A stretch of DNA of 64,000 nt from Burkholderia metallica (GCF_902832845.1 NZ_CADFDB010000010.1:62001-126000); one strand, 5' to 3'. Shown: positions 19,218 through 28,578, counted from the first letter of the stretch. The notes: generated from the sequence alone by a model not told the origin. A program made the numbers and translations.

Positions 19218-20450
19218 GTGCTGATTGCCAACCCGCGTGCGTCGCGCACCGCCTACCCGAACGCGCTGCGCCGCGTCATGAACATCGCGTCCGCCGAAGA
19301 AAGCGGCGCATGGCTGTCGCACTGGCCGCTCGTCGGCCACGCGCGCACGCCGCTGCGCGCGCTGCCCGATCTCGCCGCACGGCTCGGCGTCGCGAGCGTG
19401 AGCGTAAAGGACGAGTCGTGCCGCTCGCCGCTCGGCAGCTTCAAGGCGCTCGGCGCGCCGATCGCGCTGGTGCGGCTCGTGAAGCGGTTGCGCCGCACAC
19501 AGGATCTCGATCCGCAAGGGCTCGTCACCGGCCGCTACGCGGCGGAGCTGGCCGACCTGACGGTGATCAGCGCGACCGACGGCAACCACGGCCGCGCACT
19601 GGCGGCCGCCGCGCGGGCGATCGGCTGCGGGTGCGTAATCGTGCTGCACGCGAACGTCGACGCCGAGCGCGAACGCGCGATCTCGGCGTACGGCGCGCGG
19701 ATCGTGCGCATCGCGGGCAATTACGACGAGTCGGTCGTCTGCGCGGCGCAGCTTGCGCAGGCGAACGGCTGGTACGTCGTGTCGGATACGTCGTACGACG
19801 GCTACGAAGCGATTCCGCGCGACGTGATGCAGGGTTACGGCGTGATCGCTGCCGAAGCGGTCGCGCAGGCGGCGCGGGACGACGGGCGGCCGTTCACGCA
19901 CGTGCTGCTGCAGGGCGGGGTGGGCGGCCTCGCCGCGGGCGTCGCGAGCCATCTGTGGGAGCGCGACGGCGTGCAGCGGCCGCGCTTCATCGTCGTCGAG
20001 CCGCGCCAGGCCGATTGCCTGTACCAGAGCGCACTGGCGGGGCGCGCGACGAAGGCGAGCGGCAGCGTCGATTCGGTGATGGCCGGGCTGGCGTGCGGCG
20101 AGGCGTCGCCGCTCGCGTGGGATTTCCTCGAGATGTGCGTCGACGACTTCATGCTGATCGACGACGCAGACGCGGTGCGCGCGATGCGCGGCCTCGCGGC
20201 CGGCAGCGAACGCGACGTGCCGATTGTCGCCGGCGAATCGGGCGCGGCCGGCATCGCGGGGCTCGATGTGCTGATGCGCGATCCGGCGCTGGCGCGACAG
20301 GTCGGGCTCGATGCGCATGCGCGCGTGCTGGCGATCAACACCGAAGGGGCGACGGCGCCGTCCGTCTACCGCGACTGCGTTGGCGAAACGGCCGACGCGG
20401 TGCTCGCACGGCAGTGCGCATGGCTGGACCGCGTGGCGGTCGCGGCCTGA
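19218..20450 (+). CDS. dpaL: Diaminopropionate ammonia-lyase
   Basis: 410 residues of the fold type II PLP family. Reaction: 2,3-diaminopropionate to pyruvate and two ammonia. The PLP lysine is in SPLGSFKALG; SATDGNHGRALA and the phosphate loop LLQGGVGGLAAGV are present. The GTG at 19218 with GGAG at 19205-19208 is my start; the open frame extends back to 19095 without a good site. Next gene is an M20 amidohydrolase, as ygeX-ygeY in E. coli. Threonine-type lyases are the alternative, but length and motifs favour DpaL. Confidence 0.85.
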   Translation: MLIANPRASRTAYPNALRRVMNIASAEESGAWLSHWPLVGHARTPLRALPDLAARLGVASVSVKDESCRSPLGSFKALGAPIALVRLVKRLRRTQDLDPQGLVTGRYAAELADLTVISATDGNHGRALAAAARAIGCGCVIVLHANVDAERERAISAYGARIVRIAGNYDESVVCAAQLAQANGWYVVSDTSYDGYEAIPRDVMQGYGVIAAEAVAQAARDDGRPFTHVLLQGGVGGLAAGVASHLWERDGVQRPRFIVVEPRQADCLYQSALAGRATKASGSVDSVMAGLACGEASPLAWDFLEMCVDDFMLIDDADAVRAMRGLAAGSERDVPIVAGESGAAGIAGLDVLMRDPALARQVGLDAHARVLAINTEGATAPSVYRDCVGETADAVLARQCAWLDRVAVAA

Positions 20451-20455
20451 ACGAC

Positions 20456-21664
20456 ATGATGATCGACGAGGCGAACGCAATGGACGCAATGGACGCAACC
20501 GAAGAAAGCACGCTGCAGGGGCAACTTAAGGCCTGGCGTCGCCATCTGCACCAGTATCCGGAGACGGGTTTCGAAGAGGTGAACACGTCGGACTACGTCG
20601 CGCACATCCTGACGACGCTCGGGCTCGACGTGCATCGCGGGATCGGCGGCACGGGGCTCGTCGCGAACCTGACGGCCGGCACCGGCAAGCGCGCAATCGG
20701 CATCCGCGCGGACATGGATGCGCTGAACATCGCCGAGCACGCGCCGGGCCGCGAACACGCGTCGCGCACGCCCGGCAAGATGCATGCGTGCGGGCACGAC
20801 GGCCACATGTCGATGGTGCTCGGCGCCGCGCGGCTGCTGGCCGAGCGCAAGGATTTCGACGGCACGGTGCGCTTCATTTTCCAGCCGGCGGAAGAGCATG
20901 GTCGCGGCGCGAAGGCGATGATGGCCGACGGGTTGTTCGAGCGCTTTCCGGTGGACGCGATCTTCGGCGCGCACAACATGCCGGGCATGCTCGCGGGGAC
21001 GTTCACGACGCGCGCGGGCGGCATCATGGCGAGCGAGGACAACTTCGTGATCCGAATCGATGGACGCGGCACGCATGCGGCACGTCCGCACATGGGCATC
21101 GATCCGATCGTGATCGGCGCGCAGGTCGTGCTCGCGCTGCAGACGATCGTGTCGCGCAATCTCGATCCGGGCCAGCAGGCGGTGATCTCGTGCACGGAGT
21201 TCATCACCGACGGGTTGCGCAACGTGCTGCCGTCGACCGTGACGATCAAGGGCGACACGCGCAGCTATTCGCGCGACGTGCAGGCGCTGCTGGCCACGCG
21301 GATGCGCGAGATCAGCGAAGGGATCTGCCGCGCGCACGGCGCGAGCTGCGCGTTCGAGTACACGCACGAGTTCGCGCCGACGGTGAATTCGCCGGAATGG
21401 GTCGACACGGCCGTGCAGGCGGCCGCGCAGGTCGCGGGCGCGGACGCGGTGAACGCCGACGTGCAGCCGATGATGATCTCGGAGGATTTCGGCGCGTTCC
21501 TGCAGGCGGTGCCCGGCAATTTCATGTTCATCGGCAACGGTGAAGCGGCCGGCCGCGGCGGCGTGCCGCTCCACAACGCGGGCTACGATTTCAACGACGA
21601 GATCCTGCAGGTCGGCGCGCGGTATTTCGCGGAAGTGGCGCGGCGGGCGTTGAAGGCGGCGTAG
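20456..21664 (+). CDS. M20 metallo-amidohydrolase (hippurate hydrolase type)
   Basis: 402 residues, M20D peptidase family. Metal and catalytic motifs are MHACGHDGHMSM and PAEEHGRGAKAMM; the small dimerisation domain follows (RGTHAARPHMGIDPI). The start ATG-ATG at 20456 lies 5 bp after the lyase stop, so the two are co-transcribed. An acyl-amino acid such as an N-acylated diaminopropionate is a sensible substrate given its partner; this is inference. A terminator follows at 21695. Confidence 0.86.
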   Translation: MMIDEANAMDAMDATEESTLQGQLKAWRRHLHQYPETGFEEVNTSDYVAHILTTLGLDVHRGIGGTGLVANLTAGTGKRAIGIRADMDALNIAEHAPGREHASRTPGKMHACGHDGHMSMVLGAARLLAERKDFDGTVRFIFQPAEEHGRGAKAMMADGLFERFPVDAIFGAHNMPGMLAGTFTTRAGGIMASEDNFVIRIDGRGTHAARPHMGIDPIVIGAQVVLALQTIVSRNLDPGQQAVISCTEFITDGLRNVLPSTVTIKGDTRSYSRDVQALLATRMREISEGICRAHGASCAFEYTHEFAPTVNSPEWVDTAVQAAAQVAGADAVNADVQPMMISEDFGAFLQAVPGNFMFIGNGEAAGRGGVPLHNAGYDFNDEILQVGARYFAEVARRALKAA

Positions 21665-21694
21665 CGCGGCGCCGCACGATACGCATGTGACGGG

Positions 21695-21726
21695 AAACGG
21701 CTCGCCGTGCGGCGGGCCGTTTCATC
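21695..21726 (+). terminator. Terminator after the dpaL operon
   Basis: Stem AAACGGCTCGCC (21695-21706) with GGCGGGCCGTTT (21711-21722) around GTGC, one G-T wobble. The distal arm ends in T residues. It lies between converging genes. Confidence 0.65.
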
Positions 21727-21782
21727 GTCAGGCGGCACGCGCGATGCCAAAGGTCGCGCATCGCGCCGCGAAGGTCACCGCA

Positions 21783-23141
21783 TCACATCAGCTCGCCGAG
21801 ACACGCGCCGAACTGCGCGACGAGCCGGTCGACATCGTCGGCCGTCGTCTGCGGGCACACGAGCATCATGTTGTGGAACGGCGTGATGAGCACGCCGCGA
21901 TTCAGCAGGTACAGGTGCACGACGTGTTCGAGTTCGCTGTCGAGCTGCGCGCCGGCGAGCGTTCCGTTGCGCGGCGGCACCGGCGCGAACTGAAATTCGG
22001 TGCGCGCGCCGATGCGCGTCACGCACCACGGCAGCCGGTGTTGCGCGATCGCCTGTTCGAGCCCCGACGCCAGCCGCGCGGCGAGTTCGAACATGTGCGC
22101 ATAGGCCGCGTCGGTCGCGACTTCGGCGAGCGTCGCGCGCATCGCATGCATCGCGAGCATGTTCGCGGTGAGCGTCGTGCCGATCCCCGAATGGCCGGGC
22201 GGCGCGTTCAGCTTCGCCTGCTTCGCGCGTTCCGCGAATTCGGCGCTGAACCCGTACACCGCGCACGGCACGCCGCCCGCGATCGGCTTGCCGACCACCA
22301 GCATGTCCGGTTCGAGACCGTGCGCGACTGCATAGCCGCCCGGGCCGCTGCTGATCGTGTGCGTCTCGTCGATCACGAGCAGCGTGCCGTAGCGGCGCGT
22401 CAGTTCGCGCGCGGCGTCCCAGAAGCCCGGATCGGGCAGCACCATCCCGATGTTCGTCATCGCGGGCTCGGCGAGCACGCACGCGACGTCGCCGGCTTGC
22501 AGCGCCGCTTCGAGCGCGGGCAGGTCGTTGAATTCGACGACGCGCGTATTCGCGAGCAGGTCGTACGACTGCCCGAGCAGGCTGTCGCGCTGCACCGGGC
22601 GACCGTCGACGAGATCGACGAACACGTCGTCGACCGTGCCGTGATAGCAGCCGTTGAACACGACGATCGTGTTGCGGCCGGTGGCCGCGCGCGCCCAGCG
22701 CAGCACGAAGCGGTTCGCGTCGCTCGCGCTCAGCGCGAACTGCCAGACCGGCAGCCTGAAGCGGCGTGCGAGTTCGCGCGACACCCACGCGGCATCTTCG
22801 CTCGGCAGCATCGTCGTGTAGCCGCGCGTGGCCTGTTCGACGAGCGCACGCGCGACGGGCTCGGGCGCATGGCCGAACATCGCGCCGGTGTCGCCGAGGC
22901 AGAAGTCCACGTAGCGGTGGCCGTCGACGTCGGTGAACGTCGCGCCGCGCGCTTCCTTCACGACCAGCGAGAACGGCGTCGACCAGTCCTGCATCCAGTG
23001 CAACGGCACGCCGAACAGCAAGTGCTCGGACGCTTCCGCGGACAGCGCGCGGGAGACCGGCATGGCTTCGATGAATGCGTGGCGCTCGCGATCGAACAGC
23101 GCGCGGGCGCGGGTGAGGTCGACTCCGTGACGGGAAGGCAA
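21783..23141 (-). CDS. Class III (GSA-like) PLP aminotransferase
   Basis: 452 residues of the class III aminotransferase family, of the glutamate-1-semialdehyde-aminomutase-like branch. Visible are VDFCLGDTGAMFGHAP, LVIDETHTISSGPGG (cofactor-ring aspartate region is altered to DETH) and the PLP lysine in LVVGKPIAGGVPCAVYG. I chose the TTG at 23141 with AGGAG six bases upstream; upstream in-frame codons look non-coding. It converges on the dpaL operon. Amino-acid substrate unknown. Confidence 0.85.
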   Translation of the reverse strand: MPSRHGVDLTRARALFDRERHAFIEAMPVSRALSAEASEHLLFGVPLHWMQDWSTPFSLVVKEARGATFTDVDGHRYVDFCLGDTGAMFGHAPEPVARALVEQATRGYTTMLPSEDAAWVSRELARRFRLPVWQFALSASDANRFVLRWARAATGRNTIVVFNGCYHGTVDDVFVDLVDGRPVQRDSLLGQSYDLLANTRVVEFNDLPALEAALQAGDVACVLAEPAMTNIGMVLPDPGFWDAARELTRRYGTLLVIDETHTISSGPGGYAVAHGLEPDMLVVGKPIAGGVPCAVYGFSAEFAERAKQAKLNAPPGHSGIGTTLTANMLAMHAMRATLAEVATDAAYAHMFELAARLASGLEQAIAQHRLPWCVTRIGARTEFQFAPVPPRNGTLAGAQLDSELEHVVHLYLLNRGVLITPFHNMMLVCPQTTADDVDRLVAQFGACLGELM

Positions 23142-23438
23142 AGGCAGCTCCTGGGCTGTGAAGGTACGGAAACGATAGCGCGGGCGCCGGGGGGATGAAC
23201 AGGGGGCGGAATTACGGAGGCAGGTTGACGGTGGCGCGGCCGCTTGGCGCGAGGCCGAGGCGTCGGTATTTTTTCTAAAAGTTTCTGCGCATAAACCGGC
23301 GAGGGTGGGCCACGCCGGTTTTATTGCATGGAAAGTTGGTGGGCGCTCACATCCATGGCGTCGGATCCGGTGCGGACGAAGCGGGCCCGGGGGCACGCCC
23401 GGCTGCGTGTCACGATGCCCGTTCGCCGCCGTCTCGCG
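23142..23438. other. Gene-free interval with AT-rich patch
   Basis: About 300 bp between the GNAT 3' end and the aminotransferase start. It holds an AT-rich patch (23270-23290) that could carry the aminotransferase promoter and the hairpin listed at 23293. No credible gene. Confidence 0.6.
23293..23325 (-). terminator. Hairpin, probable terminator after the GNAT gene
   Basis: AAACCGGCG (23293-23301) pairs with CGCCGGTTT (23313-23321) around an 11-nt loop. The T-rich side is on the plus strand, but the only gene ending nearby is the minus-strand GNAT at 23439, so direction is uncertain. Confidence 0.4.
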
Positions 23439-23948
23439 TTACGCCAGCGTCTTGACCATGTGGTGCTCGTCGTAGAAGCGGCCGTTGACGAACATCGAGC
23501 ACGGTTCCGTGCCGAACCGCACGAACCCCTGCGACGCATACAGCCGCTCCGCGGTGGCGTTGACCTCGTTCACGCACAGCATCAGCTGCTTGCAGCCCCA
23601 CGCCTGCGCCGCGTGCGCGGTCGCGTTTTCCAGCAGCGTTTGCGCGATGCCCTGCCCGCGATACGCGGGATCGACGAACACGCCCCAGATCGTCGCCTTG
23701 TGCGCGATCTTCACGCGCGCATCGCGGCGCACGCCGGTGATGCCGACGAGCGTATCGCCGTCGAACGCGCCGAACACCGCGCGCTCGTGGTTCGGCGTGA
23801 TGCGCGTCGCGAATTCGTCGACGGGCACCTGCGATTCTTCTTCGAGCGTCGGCAGGAAAGAGGTGGGTGCGGTGTCGACCGCACGCAGGCGAACGGTCTG
23901 GAAGCGGGCGGCGTCGGCCGCATCGAGCAGGCGGGTCGTGATCGTCAT
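23439..23948 (-). CDS. GNAT-family N-acetyltransferase
   Basis: 169 residues with the GNAT acetyl-CoA motif A: ATIWGVFVDPAYRGQGIAQTLLENA (RGQGIA loop near residue 100), followed by LMLCVNEVNATAERLYASQGF. The N-terminal part (ITTRLLDAADAARFQTVRLRAV) is typical of single-domain acetyltransferases. Acceptor substrate cannot be read; no operon partner. Confidence 0.9.
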   Translation of the reverse strand: MTITTRLLDAADAARFQTVRLRAVDTAPTSFLPTLEEESQVPVDEFATRITPNHERAVFGAFDGDTLVGITGVRRDARVKIAHKATIWGVFVDPAYRGQGIAQTLLENATAHAAQAWGCKQLMLCVNEVNATAERLYASQGFVRFGTEPCSMFVNGRFYDEHHMVKTLA

Positions 23949-24393
23949 CGGGGGCGTTCAGGTTGGAGGTCGTGCATGCCGGCGCGGGCCGTTGCGGCCG
24001 CGGGATGCATCGTCCTTATCGTAATAGGAATCCGGATGTCGCGTGGCGTCGTGTGGCGCGGGCACGGGCGGCCTTTCAGATCGCGTCGCGCGGGCACCGC
24101 GCATCGCCGTCGACGTAGCGGCGTTCGCGGCGTCTGCAGATGGCTGCGGGGTCGACGCGCGTCGGGCTCGGTGTCGAGCGCATGTGACGCCGATGCGTTG
24201 TGACGCGGTTATCGGGGCGGGCGGTGGAGGGGGGGCCGTGCGAGGGAGCGCCGGAGGCGGCGCGTCATGTGCGCCGGGCCGGCACGCCGGATGAAGATGA
24301 CATGAAGCAGGCGCGCGGTCGCGTCGAACCCGTGCTCGACGTCAAGCGGCGCGCAACGATGCGCCCGATCAGGTCAGGCGCACCGCATCGAAC
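23949..24393. other. Gene-free interval
   Basis: 445 bp between the GNAT start and the 3' end of the glycine-zipper gene. Open frames here are low-complexity Arg/Ala-rich shadows with no ribosome site. I see no repeat or RNA gene. Confidence 0.6.
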
Positions 24394-25053
24394 TCAATAC
24401 CGCGACAGCTGATTGCCGTTGATCTGCACGCGATCGCCCGGCCGCAGGTTGCCCGGCGACTGCACGTCGAACGAGCGCATTGTGCCGTCGCTGACCTGCA
24501 CGTCGATCCGGTAGCTGCTCGGGCCTTGCGCGGCGCCCATCTGCTGACCGATCTGGTTGCCGGCCACCGCGCCGCCGAGCGCGCCGATCACGGTCGCCGC
24601 GTCGCGGCCGTGGCCGCGGCCGAACTGGTTGCCCACCAGGCCGCCGACCAGCGCGCCGACGACGGTGCCGGCCACGCCCGACGGGCCGACCGAGCCGTTG
24701 ACCGGCTGGATGTTCGAGACCGTGCCGTACTGCGTGCCGTAGCCGTTGCCGTACTGGTTGCCGTATTGCTGCTGATTCCCGTACTGGTCATACGGCTGCT
24801 GCGAGCCGTACGGCTGCGGGTTGCCGTACTGGTCGTACGGCGGCTGCGTCTGGTTCGGATACGGCTGTTGCTGCTGCACGTAGCCCGGTTGCGAATACGC
24901 GGGCTGCGCGTAGCCGGGCGTCGCGTATTGCTGCTGCGGATAACCCGGCTGCGCGCCGTAGTAACCCGGCGCGACGCAGGCGGTCAGCGGCAGCGCCGCG
25001 ACGGCGACGAGCGAGGCGAACAGAACGGTCTTCGTGGAAGGCATGCGCATCAT
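24394..25053 (-). CDS. Glycine-zipper outer-membrane lipoprotein with Q/Y/G/P-rich linker
   Basis: 219 residues. A lipoprotein signal ends at LTAC (about residue 26). Residues about 28-115 are a low-complexity Gln/Tyr/Gly/Pro/Asn tract with repeated PYDQYGN and QYGNQYGN units. Then comes a glycine-zipper 2TM domain (VGALVGGLVGNQFGRGHGRDAATVIGALGGAVAGNQIG) and a short C-terminal beta segment. Related to SlyB/YcfJ-type 17-kDa surface antigens. Start is one of two adjacent ATGs at 25053 and 25050. Confidence 0.88.
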   Translation of the reverse strand: MMRMPSTKTVLFASLVAVAALPLTACVAPGYYGAQPGYPQQQYATPGYAQPAYSQPGYVQQQQPYPNQTQPPYDQYGNPQPYGSQQPYDQYGNQQQYGNQYGNGYGTQYGTVSNIQPVNGSVGPSGVAGTVVGALVGGLVGNQFGRGHGRDAATVIGALGGAVAGNQIGQQMGAAQGPSSYRIDVQVSDGTMRSFDVQSPGNLRPGDRVQINGNQLSRY

Positions 25054-25493
25054 GGTGTTTCCTGCATCGGCAACGGGTTCGCCGACGAATGCCGGGACGG
25101 GTGGCGAACTCGGCGTGAGTATAAGGAATGGCCGCAAGCGCGTCCGGTGCGGCCGGGTAACAACGTGTAAAGTCTGTTGCCGCGTAAATCGCCGTCCGGC
25201 GGGGCGTGGAAGCGGCGCTCGGCGAAGGTGCGAGACGGCCTTTGGGCGTGCCCGTTGCGGTGATCCCGATGCCGTTTGGCCATCCGCTTTTCCGCGGCCT
25301 TCATCGCGATCCAGCCCCGTCGTCATGCCGCGCATCGCGAAATCGAATGCGCGGCATCGCGACATTTAATTGGCCTCGGGCAGCGGCGTCCGATATCGTG
25401 GCCGCAGTCCCTTCCAACGGTCGCGCCGTGCCGGCCGCGGTGCCTTCCTCTGTCCGCGCCGGCGTCGCGCAGCGACCGCCCCCATTCCGAGCC
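25054..25493. other. Gene-free interval between divergent genes
   Basis: 440 bp holding the promoters of the lipoprotein gene (minus) and of the amidohydrolase pair (plus). The open frames across it are shadows that continue into the amidohydrolase frame. No clear palindrome. Confidence 0.5.
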
Positions 25494-26693
25494 ATGACCG
25501 AACGTATCTTCATCAATGCCGTCGACGCCGGCGGCCAGCCAATCAACCTCGTCGTTCGCGACGGCCGCTTTGCCGCGATCGGCGCTGATTGCACCGCTAC
25601 GCCCGGCGCGGAAACGATCGACCTCGACGGCCGCGTCGTGCTGCCCGGCTTCGTCGACGGTCACATCCACCTCGACAAGAGCTTCGTCGGCGATCGCTGG
25701 GTGCCGCACGAACCGGTCGGCACGCTGCGCGAGCGGCTCGCGGTCGAGAAGCGCCAGCTCGCGGCCGCGCCGCCGATCGTCGAGCGCGCGAATGCGCTGA
25801 TCGCGCAGGCCGCCGCGTTCGGCACGGTCGCGATGCGCAGCCACGTCGACGTCGATGCGACGACCGGCCTGTCGAACCTGCAGGCCGTGATGGCCGCGCG
25901 CGAGCAATGGCGCGGGATCGTCGATATCGAACTCGTCGCGTTCCCGCAGGCGGGCGTCGTGTCGTGCCCCGGCACCGCCGAAGTCCTCGATGCGGCCGTG
26001 CGCGAAGGCGCGGATGTGGTGGGCGGGATCGACCCGACGACGCTCGACGGCGATGCGCACGGCCAGCTCGACATCGTGTTCGGCATCGCGGAAAAGCGCG
26101 GCGCGAAGATCGACATCCACCTGCACGAGCCGGGCGAAACGGGCATCGCGCAGTTGCTGCGGATCGCGGCGCGCACGCGCGCGGCCGGGCTCGGCGGCCG
26201 CGTGAACGTGAGCCATGCGTACGCGCTCGGCCAGGTCGGCGAGGCCGACGTGCAGCGCACCGCGGCGGCACTGGCCGAAGCCGGCGTGTCGATCCTGACG
26301 AATGCGCCGGGCGACTGCGCGTTTCCGCCGGTGCAGGCGCTGCGCGACGCGGGCGTGCACGTGTTCGCGGGCAACGACAACATCCGCGACGCGTGGTGGC
26401 CGTACGGCAACGGCGACATGCTGCAACGCGCGATGATGGTCGGCTACCGGTCGGGCTTCTACACCGACGAAGCGCTCGGTATCGCGCTGGACATGGCGAC
26501 GTATGCCGGTGCGCGCGTAATCGGCAAGGACAACTATGGAATCGCGGTCGGCTGCGACGCGACGTTCGTCGCGGTGCGTGCGCCGAATGCGGCGGCGGCC
26601 GTCGCGGGCGTGCCGGCCGAGCGCTGGGTGTTCCGCTGCGGCGAAAGCGATACGGGCGCGCCGTTCGCGCCCGCGCTGCGCTTCACGCGCTGA
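25494..26693 (+). CDS. Amidohydrolase, cytosine-deaminase-like (first of tandem pair)
   Basis: 399 residues of the amidohydrolase superfamily. Metal ligands are in LPGFVDGHIHLDKSF (HxH, near residue 60), IDIHLHEPGE (near 205), NVSHAYAL (near 240) and FAGNDNIRDAWWPYG (Asp, near 290). MRSHVDVD is typical of the cytosine deaminase/CodA branch. The ATG at 25494 begins MTERIFINAV. It lies 90 bp before a clearly related paralogue. Substrate unknown; a cyclic amide or deaminated N-heterocycle is most likely. Confidence 0.84.
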   Translation: MTERIFINAVDAGGQPINLVVRDGRFAAIGADCTATPGAETIDLDGRVVLPGFVDGHIHLDKSFVGDRWVPHEPVGTLRERLAVEKRQLAAAPPIVERANALIAQAAAFGTVAMRSHVDVDATTGLSNLQAVMAAREQWRGIVDIELVAFPQAGVVSCPGTAEVLDAAVREGADVVGGIDPTTLDGDAHGQLDIVFGIAEKRGAKIDIHLHEPGETGIAQLLRIAARTRAAGLGGRVNVSHAYALGQVGEADVQRTAAALAEAGVSILTNAPGDCAFPPVQALRDAGVHVFAGNDNIRDAWWPYGNGDMLQRAMMVGYRSGFYTDEALGIALDMATYAGARVIGKDNYGIAVGCDATFVAVRAPNAAAAVAGVPAERWVFRCGESDTGAPFAPALRFTR

Positions 26694-26783
26694 CCGCGCC
26701 GGGGCGCGGCACCTGCGCCGCGCCTCTTCGACCGGACCGCACCAATTGCACTAGCCGCACTGACCGACCCCACCGGAACCGAC

Positions 26784-27968
26784 ATGACGAACCTGCTGAT
26801 CCGCAACGTCCGCCCGAGCGCCGACGCCGCGCTCGACATCCTGATCGAAGGCGATCGCATCGCGCGCATCGGCCCGTCGCTCGATGCGCCTGCCGGCTGC
26901 GCGATCGAGGACGGCGCGCTCGCGCTCGCGCTGCCCGGTCTCGTCGAAGGCCATACGCACCTCGACAAGACGCACTGGGGCATGCCGTGGTATCGCAACC
27001 AGGTCGGGCCGCGCCTCGTCGACCGGATCGAGAACGAACGCCACTATCGCGCGACGAGCGGGCACGACGCCGGCGTCGCGTCGCTCGCGCTGGCGCGCGC
27101 TTTCCTCGCGGCCGGCACCACACGCATCCGCACGCACGTCGACATCGATACCGAAGCCGGGCTGCGGCATCTGCACGGCGTGCTCGCGACGCGCGAGACG
27201 CTGCGCGGGCAGGTCGAGATCCAGATCGTCGCGTTTCCGCAGTCGGGCATGCTCAAGCGCCCCGGCACGGATGCGCTGCTGTCCGACGCGCTGGCTGCCG
27301 GCGCCGATCTGCTCGGCGGGCTCGACCCGTGCGCGATCGAAGGCGATCCGGTCGAGGCGGTGGACGTGCTGTTCGCGATCGCCGCGCGCCACGGCCGTGG
27401 GCTCGACCTGCATCTGCACGAGCGCGGCTCGATGGGCGCGTACTCGCTCGACCTGATCCTGCAGCGTACGGCCACGCACGCGATGCAGGGCAAGGTGACG
27501 ATCAGCCACGGCTTCTGTCTCGGCGATATCGCCGAACGCGAGCGCGATGCGCTGCTCGCGCGGATGGCCGAGCTCGGCGTCGGGCTCGTCACGACCGCGC
27601 CGGCCGCGGTGCCGGTGCCGTCGGTGGCCGCATGCCGCGCGGCGGGCGTGACGGTCATCGGCGGCAACGACGGCGTGCGCGACACGTGGACGCCGTACGG
27701 GTCGCCCGACATGCTCGAACGCGCGATGCTGATCGGCATGCGCAACGATTTCCGCCGCGACGATGCGCTCGAAGTCGCGCTCGACTGCGTGACGCACGGC
27801 GCGGCGCGCGGGTGCGGCTTCGACGGCTACGGGCTGCAGCCCGGTTGCCGCGCGGACGTCGTACTCGTCGATGCGTTGACATTCGCCGAGGCCGTCGTCG
27901 CGCGGCCGGTGCGGCGGCTCGTCGTGTCGTCCGGAAAGATCGTCGCGCGCAACGGTGCGCTGGTCTGA
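26784..27968 (+). CDS. Amidohydrolase, cytosine-deaminase-like (second of tandem pair)
   Basis: 394 residues with the same motif order as its neighbour: LPGLVEGHTHLDKTHWG, IRTHVDIDTEAG, LDLHLHERGS, ISHGFCLGD and VIGGNDGVRDTWTPYG. The pair therefore arose by duplication and has diverged. Residues after the first HxH differ (WGMPWY against VGDRWV), so the two probably act on different but related compounds, perhaps in sequence. No transporter lies beside them. Confidence 0.84.
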   Translation: MTNLLIRNVRPSADAALDILIEGDRIARIGPSLDAPAGCAIEDGALALALPGLVEGHTHLDKTHWGMPWYRNQVGPRLVDRIENERHYRATSGHDAGVASLALARAFLAAGTTRIRTHVDIDTEAGLRHLHGVLATRETLRGQVEIQIVAFPQSGMLKRPGTDALLSDALAAGADLLGGLDPCAIEGDPVEAVDVLFAIAARHGRGLDLHLHERGSMGAYSLDLILQRTATHAMQGKVTISHGFCLGDIAERERDALLARMAELGVGLVTTAPAAVPVPSVAACRAAGVTVIGGNDGVRDTWTPYGSPDMLERAMLIGMRNDFRRDDALEVALDCVTHGAARGCGFDGYGLQPGCRADVVLVDALTFAEAVVARPVRRLVVSSGKIVARNGALV

Positions 27969-28047
27969 GTGAAGCCGCGAGTGCGGCCCGAGCGCCGTGC
28001 CGCGCCGGTATGATCCGGTTTTAAGCCGGACTTCCCGGGAGACGACG

Positions 28048-28521
28048 ATGCGACGCACGACAGCGGCACGGGCCGCACGATGGATGGCGGCGGCCCTGTT
28101 CGCCGTGAGCGCCGCGCAGGCGGTGGCGGCCGGGCCGACGGGCGCGCGGCAGGAAGCGAACCGGCGCACGGTGCTCGCGTTCTACGAAAAAGGGTTGAAC
28201 GACAAGGATGCTGACGCCGCGCTCGCGTATGTCGGCGACCGCTACGTGCAGCACAACCCGAACGCGGCCGACGGCCGCGACGGCTTCCGCAAGTTCGTCG
28301 CGTTCCTGCGCGACAAATATCCGCAGTCGCACAGCGAGATCAAACGCGCGTTCGTCGACGGCGACTACGTGATCCTGCACGTGCACGCGGTGCGCGAACC
28401 CGGCACGCGCGGCAGCGCGATCATCGACATCTTCAAGCTCGAGAACGGCAAGATCGTCGAGCACTGGGACGTCAATCAGCCGGTGCCCGAGCAGGCCGCG
28501 AACGCAAACACGATGTTCTGA
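28048..28521 (+). CDS. Exported SnoaL-like (NTF2-fold) protein
   Basis: 157 residues. A signal peptide (about residues 1-27, cleavage AVA|AGP) is followed by a SnoaL-like domain: RTVLAFYEKGLNDKDADAAL, DRYVQHNPNAADGRDGF, FKLENGKIVEHWDVNQPVPE. Proteins of this type are periplasmic small-ligand binders or esterase-like enzymes of unknown role. CGGGAGACGACG precedes the ATG. It may be co-transcribed with the amidohydrolases (79-bp gap). Confidence 0.85.
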   Translation: MRRTTAARAARWMAAALFAVSAAQAVAAGPTGARQEANRRTVLAFYEKGLNDKDADAALAYVGDRYVQHNPNAADGRDGFRKFVAFLRDKYPQSHSEIKRAFVDGDYVILHVHAVREPGTRGSAIIDIFKLENGKIVEHWDVNQPVPEQAANANTMF

Positions 28522-28578
28522 CGGGGTCGGGCGCGCGAGCGCGTCGCGGCGGCCTTCGCGTTGCCGCTGCCGGCCTGC

